Notes: generated by a model from the letters alone, not told the origin. A stretch of 64,000 nucleotides of DNA from Pseudoalteromonas luteoviolacea B = ATCC 29581 (GCA_000333235.1 CAPN01000047.1:1-64000), one strand, 5' to 3'. Shown: positions 46,557 to 56,916, counted from the first letter of the stretch. Numbers and translations are program-made.

Positions 46557-47732
46557 TTATTTAACTTCAACACGAGGTGAGCGCATCACCACCTCATCAT
46601 TCAGTTCAATGCCAATACCTGGCAAGTCTGAAACTTTAAACTTACCATTCACAGGCTGTGGATCTTGAATACACAATTCACGGTTCCAATGCTTAAGCGC
46701 GTAAGTATGGTGCTCATGGATTAAGAAATTTGGAATGGCAGATTCTAAATGCAATGAAGCCGCGGTAGCAACTGGACCTCCGCACACGTGAGCCTGAATG
46801 CGAATATCAAAAATATCGGCGTAATCGCATACTTTTTTCGTTTCGGTAAAGCCACCACACAGGCCAATATCCGGTTGTAATACGTCAATACTTTGGTCTT
46901 CAAAATAAGGACGAAATGCCCAACGATTGTAAAGTCGCTCGCCACCTGCTAGCGGAACATTGACTTTTTTCGCCACTTTATCGTGTAGTGAGTGGTTTAA
47001 ATAGTTGACTGGCTCTTCGTAATACATGCAATCAAACTCTTCAGCGATTTCCCCAATTTGAATTGCAGACGTAGCGCCTGGCAGACTGTGACATTCAAAA
47101 ATAATATCGACTTCATCACCTACTGCATCACGAATGGCCTTCATGCGAGCACGGTACAGCTTCATTTCGCCGCGTGAAATAATTTTAGTACGATCATAAT
47201 AGGTGTTGCCATCTTTGTCGTACATAATTGGGTCAACTTTAACGGCATCGTAACCCTCTGCAACCGCTTTTAATGCGGCTTCGGCGTATTCTTCAGGGCG
47301 AATTAATTTTTTAAATTCTGGTCCCCAATCAAATTGCAGCTGCGAGGCATAAGTTCGCAATTCTTCATTCACTTTACCACCCAATAGTTGGTATACCGGT
47401 AAATTAAGTGCCTTACCTTTAATATCCCAAAGCGCGGTATCTATCGCACTCATGGCTGAGTAAATCACTGGACCACCACCCAGACCCCAAAAGCTTTCTC
47501 TGAGCATGCGAGCCCAAAGCAGTTCAGTTTGAAATGGGTCGTGGCCAATTAAAAATGCTTCCGCCATTTCTTTAATCATGGCGGCCGCTGCACTATGACC
47601 TAAATCATAAGCAAGGCCTGCTTCACCGACTCCAGAAATACCTTCATCGGTATGAATACGAACAAAAACAGGTGTCCATTGAGGTCTTTCTGGACAGTGA
47701 ATATCAAACACTTCGACGCGAGTAACTTTCAT
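46557..47732 (-). CDS. Enolase-superfamily dehydratase, mandelate racemase type
   Basis: 391 residues from the ATG at 47732 with AGGAG upstream. The MR/MLE fold is clear. It has a capping domain with ISGVGEAGLAYDLG and a barrel with AVKVDPI (active-site Lys), DIIFECHSLPG, YYEEPVN, LAGGERLYNRW, QPDIGLCGG, and QAHVCGGPVATAASLHLE near the end. The GER motif and late His recall sugar-acid dehydratases such as galactonate or mannonate dehydratase. The substrate is unknown. It follows the aldolase gene by eight bases. Confidence 0.85.
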   Translation of the reverse strand: MKVTRVEVFDIHCPERPQWTPVFVRIHTDEGISGVGEAGLAYDLGHSAAAAMIKEMAEAFLIGHDPFQTELLWARMLRESFWGLGGGPVIYSAMSAIDTALWDIKGKALNLPVYQLLGGKVNEELRTYASQLQFDWGPEFKKLIRPEEYAEAALKAVAEGYDAVKVDPIMYDKDGNTYYDRTKIISRGEMKLYRARMKAIRDAVGDEVDIIFECHSLPGATSAIQIGEIAEEFDCMYYEEPVNYLNHSLHDKVAKKVNVPLAGGERLYNRWAFRPYFEDQSIDVLQPDIGLCGGFTETKKVCDYADIFDIRIQAHVCGGPVATAASLHLESAIPNFLIHEHHTYALKHWNRELCIQDPQPVNGKFKVSDLPGIGIELNDEVVMRSPRVEVK

Positions 47733-47740
47733 TTTAGCTC

Positions 47741-48508
47741 CTATTTCGCAAAACCAGGATCGAGACGATACGCTTTGCGTAGCATCGCAGGCCAAGCGAG
47801 TTGCCCACCGGTACTGCCACTGTGGACTACTTTGGCCTGATTATAAATATTGTCTATGATCGGCTGGGGCACAGCTACGGCAGGTTGCCCTGTTGCCATA
47901 ATGGCAACTTGGATCTCGCAAGCCCGCTGTAGATCGTAAAAACGCATAAACGCGTCGCCAACCGTTGGCCCAACCGTTAATCCACCGTGATTCACCAATA
48001 ACATGTGGTTTGTATGACCTAAATCGGCTTGTAAACGCGCTTTTTCCGCCTCATTGACCGCTAATCCTTCGTAACCATGGTACGACAGCGACGGCAAAGA
48101 AAACATAGCGTGCTGGCTTAACGGCAATAAACCGCATTCAAGTGTGGCCACTGCAATCGTTTCTTTTGTGTGTAAATGGATCACGCAATGCGCATCGTTT
48201 CGCACTTCATGAATTGCACTGTGAATGGTAAACCCTGCGGGATTTATCTGATAAGGTGAGTCATCTAACACGTTACCTTGTAAATCCACTTTCACTAAAT
48301 TCGATGCCGTCACTTCATCAAAAGACAAACCAAATGCATTTACCAAGTAATGTTCAGTTCCTGGCACGCGTGCGGACATATGCGTATAAATAAGATCACC
48401 CCAACGGAAATGCTCAACTAATCGATAACATGCCGCTAAATCGACCCGTAATTGCCATTCTTCTTCACTTACCTTGCCTTTAAGACTAAATTTAGGCAGT
48501 TCAAACAT
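47741..48508 (-). CDS. Class II aldolase/adducin-family protein
   Basis: 255 residues from the ATG at 48508 with GGAG upstream. VIHLHTKETIA holds the zinc His pair, and LLVNHGGLTVGPTV the third His. Related enzymes cleave fuculose or ribulose phosphates. The paired dehydratase suggests a small sugar-acid pathway, though no kinase, transporter or regulator is adjacent. Confidence 0.87.
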   Translation of the reverse strand: MFELPKFSLKGKVSEEEWQLRVDLAACYRLVEHFRWGDLIYTHMSARVPGTEHYLVNAFGLSFDEVTASNLVKVDLQGNVLDDSPYQINPAGFTIHSAIHEVRNDAHCVIHLHTKETIAVATLECGLLPLSQHAMFSLPSLSYHGYEGLAVNEAEKARLQADLGHTNHMLLVNHGGLTVGPTVGDAFMRFYDLQRACEIQVAIMATGQPAVAVPQPIIDNIYNQAKVVHSGSTGGQLAWPAMLRKAYRLDPGFAK

Positions 48509-48582
48509 AGTTACTCCAGGATGCATAGACGTCGTTTGGATGTATAGAAGTCTAAATTAGAAAGTTTGTTGTTTCAATAAAA

Positions 48583-48606
48583 AAACCATCGCCTAAGCGA
48601 TGGTTT
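48583..48606 (-). terminator. Terminator of the cytochrome c gene
   Basis: AAACCATCGC-ctaa-GCGATGGTTT, a 10-bp stem followed on the minus strand by T-rich DNA. Confidence 0.85.
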
Positions 48607-48648
48607 TCAAATAGATGTTCGATTCGACCCTGAACCGTTCACCTAACC

Positions 48649-48972
48649 TTATTTTACTTGCTCTAGGTACTCAGCAATCGCGACCATTTCTTCTTCAGAT
48701 ACATTGGCAACCATCGCTTTCATCGCCATCGACATGCCATTGGCACGTGCGCCCGATTTAATGTCTTTCATTTGTTGTACCAAATAGTCTTTATTTTGAC
48801 CATTTAGTTTTGGGTAAGAACCCATCAGCGGTGCTTTACCTTCTGCACCGTGACACGTTTGACACATTTTTGCGGTATAAAGTGCCGCGCCATCTGCTGC
48901 ATGTGCAGTAGTAGTAACAGTCGCAGTTAAAGACAGTGCAGCACCTGCAATTAAATATTTCATCTTGCTCAT
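48649..48972 (-). CDS. Periplasmic class I cytochrome c
   Basis: 107 residues. A signal peptide ends at AHA before ADGAAL. One haem site CQTCH and a Met-rich stretch (MSMAMKAM) with the likely sixth ligand. Probably a small soluble electron carrier. Transcribed alone between two terminated units. Confidence 0.9.
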   Translation of the reverse strand: MSKMKYLIAGAALSLTATVTTTAHAADGAALYTAKMCQTCHGAEGKAPLMGSYPKLNGQNKDYLVQQMKDIKSGARANGMSMAMKAMVANVSEEEMVAIAEYLEQVK

Positions 48973-49070
48973 TGTTTTATCTCTTATCGTTTAACGTTAA
49001 ATCCACTCAAAGTGTAGACTAAGCATACGAATTTTCTACAATTCGTGAAAAGATGTGCACTTAAACTACA

Positions 49071-49610
49071 CTACCACATCAAATCATCTGGCACTTCATA
49101 ACCCGCGTATGGATCGTCGTCATCGAGTTTATCGTCTTCGTTAATGGCGTGTACTACGATATAGCTGGGGTCAATAGCCGCAATTTTGCGAGCTGGCTCA
49201 TCTGCCAATACATAAAACTGGCCTTCAAGTACACATATTGCCAAACGACCTTTGGCCAGCGCTTTGCGTGTTGCTTCATTCACTTCAAGCTCTTTAATTT
49301 TGCCATCGTAAGCAAAATTAAATACCGCATCGCCTTTGATTTCATCTTGATTGTGATGTTTTAAAATTTGTTTTGCACGAGCAACTTGCTCGCGATCTTT
49401 CAATTCGACTTTGCGAGCTTCATTGAGCTGTTGGGCTTTAGCTTGTTGCTCTTGCTTGGTTTGCTCAATGTGTTTTTGCAAATCACTCGGGTCGCTCGTT
49501 GCACCCTTTTTCTTTTTCTTTTGTTGCTTACGCTTTTCTGACTTTGCCACGCGCGCTTGGTGGGCAGTCGTTAATCCCGCTTTTAACAGTTGATCTTGTA
49601 GTGAACCCAT
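49071..49610 (-). CDS. DUF2058 family protein
   Basis: 179 residues. The strongly basic N-terminal helix (QARVAKSEKRKQQKKKKKG) and the long charged coil match DUF2058/YaiL, as does the closing DDPYAGYEVPDDLMW. Nucleoprotein or ribosome association is likely from charge, but function is unknown. Confidence 0.85.
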   Translation of the reverse strand: MGSLQDQLLKAGLTTAHQARVAKSEKRKQQKKKKKGATSDPSDLQKHIEQTKQEQQAKAQQLNEARKVELKDREQVARAKQILKHHNQDEIKGDAVFNFAYDGKIKELEVNEATRKALAKGRLAICVLEGQFYVLADEPARKIAAIDPSYIVVHAINEDDKLDDDDPYAGYEVPDDLMW

Positions 49611-49799
49611 TGGGTGACTCCCATTACTTTTAATCTACGTACATTGTAAACAGGCAGACCAACGAATTGAAGTATCAACACGGATTTCATGTCACAATGT
49701 AGCAGCACCGCGAAAAGGATTTGTGATTTAGCTCAAAGAAAGGTAGCAAAATCAATAATAAATTAACCTAAGCTCTAGTTTATCGACTAAAGGCGTCTC

Positions 49800-50921
49800 A
49801 TGGCATTTACTCATTTACTGTTGTGTTCGATTTGTATTTTTTTCGTCTTGTACGCGCCACAACCGTTGCTTGCTGTATTTACGAACACGTTCAATATTAC
49901 CACCGCACAAAGTGGCTCGTTGATGTCCTTGACGATGCTTCCTTTGGCGATAGCGCCGATTTTCTATGGTCTAATATTAGCAAAGCGCAATGTGTTGCAA
50001 GTATTAAAGTGGACGATGTTTGCGCTTGCCTTTAGTTGCTTGGCGTTTGTATGGGTTGAGCCGTTTATTTACCTTCAGGGCATTCGTTTATTGCAAGGCT
50101 TACTGTTACCGGCTGCATTAACCAGTATGACTGGGTACGTAGCAATGCAATTCCAAGGTACTCAAGTACAAAAAAAAATGGCGTTTTATATTGGCAGTAC
50201 CATCATTGGTGGTTACTTAGGTCGAGTGCTTGCGGCAAGCTTTGCATCGTGGTTTAGCTGGCAAAGCTTTTATTATTTTATGGCCATTGTACTGTGTGTC
50301 TTTGCAATGTTTATTCAACCTAGTAGACACCAAACACAAATAAAGCCCTATACATCGCCAAAGGAATATTTGCGCCCCTTGCACAGCAAACCAGTACTTA
50401 CACTTTATCTAGGTGTATTTAGCATGTTTTTTTGCTTTGCTGGCCTGATGAATTTTCTTCCATTCATTCTTGGCGATTGGTTTAACATCACAAACACCAA
50501 AGACGTTGGGCTAGTTTATACGGGGTATTTACTCGGTGCGGCGCTAAGTAGCAGTGCAACTTGGCTTGTAAAACGCTGTCGTTCGGCTGCAGGTTTTATA
50601 TTTACGATTTTTGTCCTTTATGTTTTTACCTTAGTGTTTATGCAAATCCCCACATTTAGCGTATTTATTAGTGCATTTACGCTATTTTGCATGGCCATGT
50701 TTATGATCCACACCACCGCAGCAGGCTACGCGAACCAAATCAGCCAAGCGCCTGCTACCGTCACAAATGGAGCATACGTATCGTTTTACTACAGTGGCGG
50801 CGCTCTTGGATCATTTTTGCCCGGATATGCATATGATCTTGGTGGCGTCTCGGCATTACTTTGGGTATTAACCGCCGTTGCCATGTTTGGCGCATTAGCC
50901 ACCCAACACATTCACAAGTAA
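49800..50921 (+). CDS. MFS transporter
   Basis: 373 residues with about eleven transmembrane segments. The layout and loop segments resemble the YnfM/arabinose-efflux branch of drug:H+ antiporters (the AQSGSLMSLTMLPLAIAP opening). No regulator is adjacent. Substrate unknown. Confidence 0.85.
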   Translation: MAFTHLLLCSICIFFVLYAPQPLLAVFTNTFNITTAQSGSLMSLTMLPLAIAPIFYGLILAKRNVLQVLKWTMFALAFSCLAFVWVEPFIYLQGIRLLQGLLLPAALTSMTGYVAMQFQGTQVQKKMAFYIGSTIIGGYLGRVLAASFASWFSWQSFYYFMAIVLCVFAMFIQPSRHQTQIKPYTSPKEYLRPLHSKPVLTLYLGVFSMFFCFAGLMNFLPFILGDWFNITNTKDVGLVYTGYLLGAALSSSATWLVKRCRSAAGFIFTIFVLYVFTLVFMQIPTFSVFISAFTLFCMAMFMIHTTAAGYANQISQAPATVTNGAYVSFYYSGGALGSFLPGYAYDLGGVSALLWVLTAVAMFGALATQHIHK

Positions 50922-50957
50922 CATTGTTTACTGTGTGCTTATTCAACTTGCAAATGC

Positions 50958-51482
50958 CTATTTCAGGGCATCTTCTCGTTGATTGGGTATACCATACACC
51001 TCGGGTGTAATGCCTAGTGTTTGCCAAAATTGAATTAGATCGTGTTTTGCTAGCACCCAAGTATAGCGATTATCAAAAGGGTGACATTGCCAATGTGTTT
51101 GTTGCCAAAGCGCTTCATCGATCCAAAGGCGAACGTGTTGGCTACTATCATTAATAAGCGCAAGCGCTGAAACACAACCCGGTTTTACACCAAGGTACTT
51201 TTCTAAGCGCTCATTAGAGGCAAATCCCAGACGCGATAGCCCCAATTGCTTAGAAAGCGCTTTTAAGTCCACACGCCGCTCTGGCGTCGTCAAGAGCAAT
51301 GCATGAACTCGACCATAGTTATCGCGTAAAAATAGGTTTTTTAGCCGAGCGCCACTTCGCACCAATTTTAGGTGATCCGCATCAAAACACGTAGTCAGTG
51401 GCGGATGCTCATACTGTTCATACGTTATGGAAAGTTGCGCTAAACGCGCTTTTAAGCCGGCAAACGAAGGCTCACTACTCAT
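50958..51482 (-). CDS. Prolyl-tRNA editing protein (YbaK/ProX type)
   Basis: 174 residues from the ATG at 51482. The deacylase fold shows in YEHPPLTTCFDADHL, the SGARLKNLFLRDNYGRVHALLL block and KPGCVSALALIND. Such proteins hydrolyse Ala-tRNA(Pro). The start overlaps the end of the lipoprotein gene by eight bases. Confidence 0.9.
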   Translation of the reverse strand: MSSEPSFAGLKARLAQLSITYEQYEHPPLTTCFDADHLKLVRSGARLKNLFLRDNYGRVHALLLTTPERRVDLKALSKQLGLSRLGFASNERLEKYLGVKPGCVSALALINDSSQHVRLWIDEALWQQTHWQCHPFDNRYTWVLAKHDLIQFWQTLGITPEVYGIPNQREDALK

Positions 51483-51888
51483 AACAACCACCGCGTAATT
51501 GGACACTGCGATCGCGCCAGAAAACTTGGTCAATAGTGTGACCTTGTCGGCACACTTGTCTGTCCAACAGGGCTTTTTTCAAACGTTTTACCGCCTCATC
51601 TTCAAGTTTGATTTTTAATGCAGGCGAGTCTTCAAATCGCTCTATTTCTTGCATCTTTTGCATCTCTTTTCGAGTCATCGCTTCACTTTGTGATGGTCCT
51701 AATGCAGGCTTTGCCTGATGTTGATCAACGACAGTGACTATAAAAACAAACTCGGTGCGTCCACCATCAACACCACGTTGATAAAACTTCTCACTTTCAA
51801 TTTCATATTTTTCAGGCTCTGGGCGTGATGCACAGCCACTTAGTGTTATTGCCAATCCGAGGCATGTGAAAATGTGGTACAACTTCAT
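51475..51888 (-). CDS. Hypothetical lipoprotein
   Basis: 137 residues from the ATG at 51888 with AGGT upstream. The signal peptide ends in LSGC, a lipobox. The mature part is charged and has two late Cys residues (CRQGH, GGCYE). No family recognised. Overlap links it to the tRNA-editing gene. Confidence 0.7.
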   Translation of the reverse strand: MKLYHIFTCLGLAITLSGCASRPEPEKYEIESEKFYQRGVDGGRTEFVFIVTVVDQHQAKPALGPSQSEAMTRKEMQKMQEIERFEDSPALKIKLEDEAVKRLKKALLDRQVCRQGHTIDQVFWRDRSVQLRGGCYE

Positions 51889-52041
51889 GGGGTTACCTAT
51901 ACAAAGGACTTTTACGCAGTCTAACAAAGCAATTTCGCTTTGGGTAAAATATTTTTTCAAGAAAAGCTTGACGGCTTTTTATAAATTCTTATAATGCGCC
52001 TCGTCTTCCGGTGATTCTTAACAGAAAAACCAATTGGAATG

Positions 52042-52117
52042 TGGGGCTATAGCTCAGCTGGGAGAGCGCCTGCCTTGCACGCAGGAGGTCAGCAGTTCGA
52101 TCCTGCTTAGCTCCACC
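52042..52117 (+). tRNA. tRNA-Ala (anticodon TGC)
   Basis: 76 nt with encoded CCA. Acceptor arms GGGGCTA/TAGCTCC pair. The anticodon loop is CTTGCAC between CCTGC and GCAGG, giving TGC. D and T arms are standard. It is isolated, not part of an rRNA operon. Confidence 0.97.
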
Positions 52118-52486
52118 ACTTTCCACCCTTTCTAGACTATCATTGCTGTTTAAAGTTCAACATAATCATCACACCTATCGTTACTCAAAATTATTGCGCC
52201 TTTAATCTTAATCTCTACTTCCATGTTTTTTATGCCTTAATTTACGAACATCTTATACCAATTCTCTTAATTAAGTGTTCGATTGTGAGGCAAGGTAAGC
52301 TGGTTAATTATTAAGCGAAAATTTTGCTATCTAGTTGTTCTCGGCAATTGCTCCTGCTTTGCTCTACCTTCTGCATCCATGCACTCGTAAATAAGACATT
52401 TTTAACACCGTGAGCGACAGCTTTAGTCCCTCACATGATCAAGTATCATTAAAGATTAGTATTGTCGCTGCTCATGACGAAAACCG
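52118..52486. other. Intergenic stretch with repeat-like segment
   Basis: No gene seen. From about 52254 the segment starting TTATACCAAT and containing TTAATTAAGTGTTCGAT resembles dispersed intergenic repeats of Pseudoalteromonas, from memory. A related TTATACCAAT start occurs at 61029. Confidence 0.35.
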
Positions 52487-53680
52487 TTAAAAGTAGTAGT
52501 GTAATGAAGCTTGTAGGAAATTATCACGCTCAAAATGTCTCAACGGATCGATTGGACTTTTAGCACTAAAAAACCAGGATTCCATCTTAAACTTCCATGA
52601 ATCTGATAGCCTCCCCGACGCTTCGATAAAGCCATAATGGCTCGAACTATCATCCATATCCTGAATAAATCCAATCAAAACTTCGGTAGAAGCAAGATCA
52701 TTAAACACAATGCGTGCGCCTAGCATCAGGTCGTTTTGACCGATTGCAGAAGCATGTTGATCTCGACTATCAAATTGATATTCAACTATCCAACCAAGAT
52801 CAAAGCCACTATAAAAAATGCCGTATTGGGTATATTCAACGCCCGCGACCATGGCATGAAAGTGATTGTTCGTGTAAGTTCGGTAAATCCCTTCAAATTT
52901 CCATATCCAACTACCATCAATATATAACGACTCTAATCCAAACTGCTGAACTTGCGGGTAAAACGCCACCAGTCCAAGTTCATCGTTTTCTTTTAATGTA
53001 TAAAAACTAGGTTCACGAGATGTCCCATCAAAGTAAGATAATGCCACTTCAGCATTGCCCTCAATGTAATGCCATCTACTTGCGAGATCGAGATGGTGCT
53101 CTTCATCGCCTGCCTCATACTCATTTCTATTTGGAACGACCGGCACCGAGTAACGCAGTCGTCCCTGTGAATCTGGAAACTCCCGCTCTCTGAAATACGG
53201 CAAAATAAAAAAAGAAGCACTTCCCCATTCTCTAGAAAATACAATGTTGATCATGGGTTGACCAAGTTTGTCTTCACCATCGACACCACCAGACAGATCC
53301 GTTTGATTAACGATGTCAACTAAGTGCATCGACTCCGTTTGCCCCCAAAATACTTTCCCTACGCCTGATCGAACTTCCCATGTATCTTGGCGGTAAGTCC
53401 ACAGTAACTCTCTGACATCAGTATTATCTCGAATTGAATCTGTATCGAGTTGAATAAACGGGGTGAATATCACGCCATGAGTGCCTTCTAGCCAACTTAT
53501 CGCATATTCTGTTTCGATACTCAGTATCGTTGAATCAGAGTGTTGCTCAGGGTCAACGGGGGATTGCCAAAACAAGCGCTGCTCTAGCGACACTTGAGTA
53601 CTTATTGATTCTTCAGCATAAGCGCCCACGGTATAAAATAAAACGAATAGGGTTAATAAAACGGTACGAAACAACGTCAA
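52487..53680 (-). CDS. Outer-membrane beta-barrel, DUF1302-like
   Basis: 397 residues. A signal peptide ends at AYA before EESIS. The rest is alternating beta strands ending in HYYF, as an outer-membrane barrel should. It resembles the DUF1302/phosphate-porin-like proteins that travel with RND and LolA-like partners. It lies 78 bp after the LolA-like gene on the same strand. Confidence 0.75.
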   Translation of the reverse strand: MTLFRTVLLTLFVLFYTVGAYAEESISTQVSLEQRLFWQSPVDPEQHSDSTILSIETEYAISWLEGTHGVIFTPFIQLDTDSIRDNTDVRELLWTYRQDTWEVRSGVGKVFWGQTESMHLVDIVNQTDLSGGVDGEDKLGQPMINIVFSREWGSASFFILPYFREREFPDSQGRLRYSVPVVPNRNEYEAGDEEHHLDLASRWHYIEGNAEVALSYFDGTSREPSFYTLKENDELGLVAFYPQVQQFGLESLYIDGSWIWKFEGIYRTYTNNHFHAMVAGVEYTQYGIFYSGFDLGWIVEYQFDSRDQHASAIGQNDLMLGARIVFNDLASTEVLIGFIQDMDDSSSHYGFIEASGRLSDSWKFKMESWFFSAKSPIDPLRHFERDNFLQASLHYYF

Positions 53681-53758
53681 CTCCTTGTTGTCATCGGCAA
53701 ATTTGTTCAGTGAATAACTTAAGTAATCAAGTTACTCACTGGGCAGAACAACGAAATA

Positions 53759-54559
53759 CTAGAAAACACGCTTTAACTGAGTTTGGCTAAAATCACTGTC
53801 ACTTAACCCATTTTTAAAACGTATTTCTTCGGTTAATAGGTCCGTACTTTTGCCACTCTGATGATTAATCATTTTCATGGTGTGTGGACGCCAATAGGTT
53901 TCCAAATATTGCTTGTAATTGAAAAGTGTTAACGTTTTTAGCAAGGTATCACGCTTGTCATAAAACTCTGTTTTTTGAACGCGATAATGCGTTGTATCTA
54001 TCCAACTTATACGTTTTTTATAGCCCGAATATTTATCTTTAGGAACTGACTCCAAAACGAAACAGGTTAATTCACCGCACGCTTCTTGCCTTAATAAGGT
54101 GTAATCGCTTTTTTCTACTTCAAACGAACTAAGGTCTTCATAAGAAAACTCACTCCCCATAAAAGGCCCAGATTTATTGGAAGACGCTATCCGTTTGGTA
54201 CGCTTTAGCGCTGGCAAATAAAGCCATTGCTCATCATCACTATGAATATGACTGACACTCAGCAGTGCAGTGCCTTTGATGTCTTTTGGGTAAGAAAAGA
54301 AATTGATCGACTTATCGCCGTCATCAAGCACTTCAAGCACATTTATCGATAACTTACGCACACTTTCTTCACCATGTGCGTTACGTAAAATCATCGTAGT
54401 TTCGGCTTGATAATCTCCCCACCCCGTATCACGCAATTTACGTTCCTTTGCAACATCCAACCCTGATAACGGTGTAACAGCCAATGATGCAGACGCTACA
54501 CTAGAGAGGGGTAAAGCGACCGCTAATACTTTAACTATCTGATTAAATTTAATATTCAT
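53759..54559 (-). CDS. Outer-membrane lipoprotein-sorting protein (LolA-like)
   Basis: 266 residues with an N-terminal signal peptide. The fold matches the LolA-like family that accompanies MMPL/RND exporters (SNKSGPFMGSEFSYEDL and RISWIDTTHYRVQKTEFYD). Probably a periplasmic carrier of a lipid or lipophilic cargo between the RND pump and the outer membrane. It begins 20 bp after the RND gene. Confidence 0.88.
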   Translation of the reverse strand: MNIKFNQIVKVLAVALPLSSVASASLAVTPLSGLDVAKERKLRDTGWGDYQAETTMILRNAHGEESVRKLSINVLEVLDDGDKSINFFSYPKDIKGTALLSVSHIHSDDEQWLYLPALKRTKRIASSNKSGPFMGSEFSYEDLSSFEVEKSDYTLLRQEACGELTCFVLESVPKDKYSGYKKRISWIDTTHYRVQKTEFYDKRDTLLKTLTLFNYKQYLETYWRPHTMKMINHQSGKSTDLLTEEIRFKNGLSDSDFSQTQLKRVF

Positions 54560-54579
54560 ATTATTTCAATTCCTTAAAA

Positions 54580-56916
54580 TCAAATGGCGATATCAGCCAT
54601 ATTCGCGCGCTTAACTGTTTCTATTTTTTCTTTTTTATCTAACAACAGAATAAGACTCGGCAATAAAAGAAAATCGGCGAAAAAAGCCACCAAGATCACT
54701 ATGGTGGTAAGCGCCCCCATTTGTTGATTCACTTCAAATCCAGATAGAGATAGCAAGGCAAATCCGGCCGCGAGGATTAAGGTTGTGCCAAATAACGCAG
54801 GACCAACTTGCTCAAATGTAGCGGTTAAAGCTTGTGCCGGTTGCATTCTTCCATCTCGACGATGGCGAAGGTACTTAGTCATAAAGTGAACGGTATCATC
54901 AACTACCACACCCATTGTCATACCAACGACCACTGATATTGCCAAGCCGACGTTGCCAACTAATAGCCCCCACACGCCGAAACCAATAGCCGCAGGCAGT
55001 AAATTTGGTACCAAACTGAGTAAGCCGAACTTCAAACTACGCATGGGCACAATGAGTAAAAAGGAAATTAGCACCAGCGCAAAAACGGTTCCAGTCAATA
55101 GAGAACGAATGTTACGTTCAGAAATATTAGCAAAAAGAATCGTGGTACTAGCCGCTTCTGAAGGTTTGATAGGCCCTTCGTAATGCGCAATCCAAAGGTT
55201 TGTAGCTTGCTCCAGTGCCAGCAATTCTATAGTGGATAAATTTGCAGTTCGAATAACGAAATGAGTCGATGACTTCGAAACATTGAGCATATTATTTAGA
55301 TCCAGCCCCATAGGAAGCGAAAGCTCATAAATAAGTAACAATTGCGCGGCCAACGCTTGGCTTTCAGGTACTTTATAATATGCTTCATCGCCGCCATGAA
55401 ATTTCTGATTAAGCTCTTTTATAACGTCTGACATGCTATGTACATGCACAACACCGGGCTGACTGCGAGCCCACGAAGTCAATTCATCGAGTTGCGCTAA
55501 ATATTCCGGAGTCGTTACTCCGCCTTCTTGTCCTGCATCGAGTCCCCAATCTAGTCGATATAAACCAGTTAGGTGCGTGTTAATAAAATCACTGTCATTT
55601 CTAAATTCATAACGCGCGTCCATCCACTCAATAAAGCGATCATTTAACTCTAATTTCATGATCCCAAAACTACTTAATAAGCTGATCGTAATAAACAAAA
55701 TACTGATCTGTTTATATTTAGACACCACTAAATAAGCACATCGAGCATAAATTGTGTTCTGGATTTGCTTTTGCGGTTTCGCTCGAAGCGGTAAAAGGCG
55801 AAGCAATGCAGGAAATAAAAACAAGGAAAAAAACACAACTAATATCAACCCACCAGCAACCATATTACCTAAATCACGATAAGGCGGGACGTCACTCATA
55901 TTCATCGATAAAAAACCAATTGCGGTCGTTAAGTTAGTAATCAACACTGGTGACCAGTTTGATTTTAACGTCTGCCGAATAGCCTCTTTTTTATCAATAT
56001 CTCCTCGATAGAAACTAAAAAAGCTCATTGATAAATGCACCGCATTAGCAACCGCCATCGTCATTACAATGGTCGGTGCGCTCATTGAAGGAGCCATTAA
56101 CACAACGCCCATCCAAGCAGAGGCTCCCATAGTGGCAATCATGGAAAATACCATTAGTATAAATACCGCAAAGGTTGCCATGATGCTTCGAGTGAATAAA
56201 ACAAATAACACTAATATTAATAAGTACATAGCCGGCATCAACGACGCCATATCTTGTTTAGTCGCATTCGTCATCGCGAAGTTATAGGGTACACTGCCTG
56301 TGATGTGAAAAAGTAAATCTGGATGTTCTTGACTATAACGCTGCTTTAATTGATAAGCGGCATTCGCTATCTCTGCAATTTCCTCTCTGGGCTTATCTGA
56401 TAATCTAACTTCAATGTTAATCGCGGTTGTCGTCCCTTCCTCATTCATCAAGCGATGCACTAAGAGTGGCTCTGTGGTAACTATTTCTTTCACTTTCTGT
56501 AATTCATCGTGGCTCATTAGCCCAGGCTCTAAAACCAAATCAGACACAATGATGTCATCTTTACCTTGTGATTGAACATGTTGATAATTCGTTATGCTAT
56601 CGACTCGATTAGCATAAGGTACAAACCAGCTAGCTTCAGTGATTGATTTAATTACTTCAAGGTGTGCCGTGGTGAATAAATCACCTTGTTTTGTGCTAAC
56701 CGAAATAAGCACGTTATCGGTTTTGGTGAAGACTTGTTGAAGTCTTTCCCATTCCATTAATTGAGGGTTTTCAGCACTAAAGTAGTCGCGATAGTCATTG
56801 CTAAATGTCAACCCACCCAACCCTTTCGCGAAACCCAAAAGTAAAACAACTGACCACAGTAAAACCCACCATGCTCGTTTAATAATAAATTCCACGATTA
56901 AATCTGTACGCATCAT
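54580..56916 (-). CDS. RND-superfamily transporter, MMPL/HAE3 type
   Basis: 778 residues with two repeats of one plus five transmembrane helices (around 210-370 and 610-760) and two large periplasmic loops. The conserved Asp pair is in VVVDDTVHFMTKYLRHRRDG, likely in the proton path. Such pumps move lipids or hopanoid-like molecules. First gene of an RND, LolA-like, barrel set spanning the envelope. Confidence 0.9.
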   Translation of the reverse strand: MMRTDLIVEFIIKRAWWVLLWSVVLLLGFAKGLGGLTFSNDYRDYFSAENPQLMEWERLQQVFTKTDNVLISVSTKQGDLFTTAHLEVIKSITEASWFVPYANRVDSITNYQHVQSQGKDDIIVSDLVLEPGLMSHDELQKVKEIVTTEPLLVHRLMNEEGTTTAINIEVRLSDKPREEIAEIANAAYQLKQRYSQEHPDLLFHITGSVPYNFAMTNATKQDMASLMPAMYLLILVLFVLFTRSIMATFAVFILMVFSMIATMGASAWMGVVLMAPSMSAPTIVMTMAVANAVHLSMSFFSFYRGDIDKKEAIRQTLKSNWSPVLITNLTTAIGFLSMNMSDVPPYRDLGNMVAGGLILVVFFSLFLFPALLRLLPLRAKPQKQIQNTIYARCAYLVVSKYKQISILFITISLLSSFGIMKLELNDRFIEWMDARYEFRNDSDFINTHLTGLYRLDWGLDAGQEGGVTTPEYLAQLDELTSWARSQPGVVHVHSMSDVIKELNQKFHGGDEAYYKVPESQALAAQLLLIYELSLPMGLDLNNMLNVSKSSTHFVIRTANLSTIELLALEQATNLWIAHYEGPIKPSEAASTTILFANISERNIRSLLTGTVFALVLISFLLIVPMRSLKFGLLSLVPNLLPAAIGFGVWGLLVGNVGLAISVVVGMTMGVVVDDTVHFMTKYLRHRRDGRMQPAQALTATFEQVGPALFGTTLILAAGFALLSLSGFEVNQQMGALTTIVILVAFFADFLLLPSLILLLDKKEKIETVKRANMADIAI

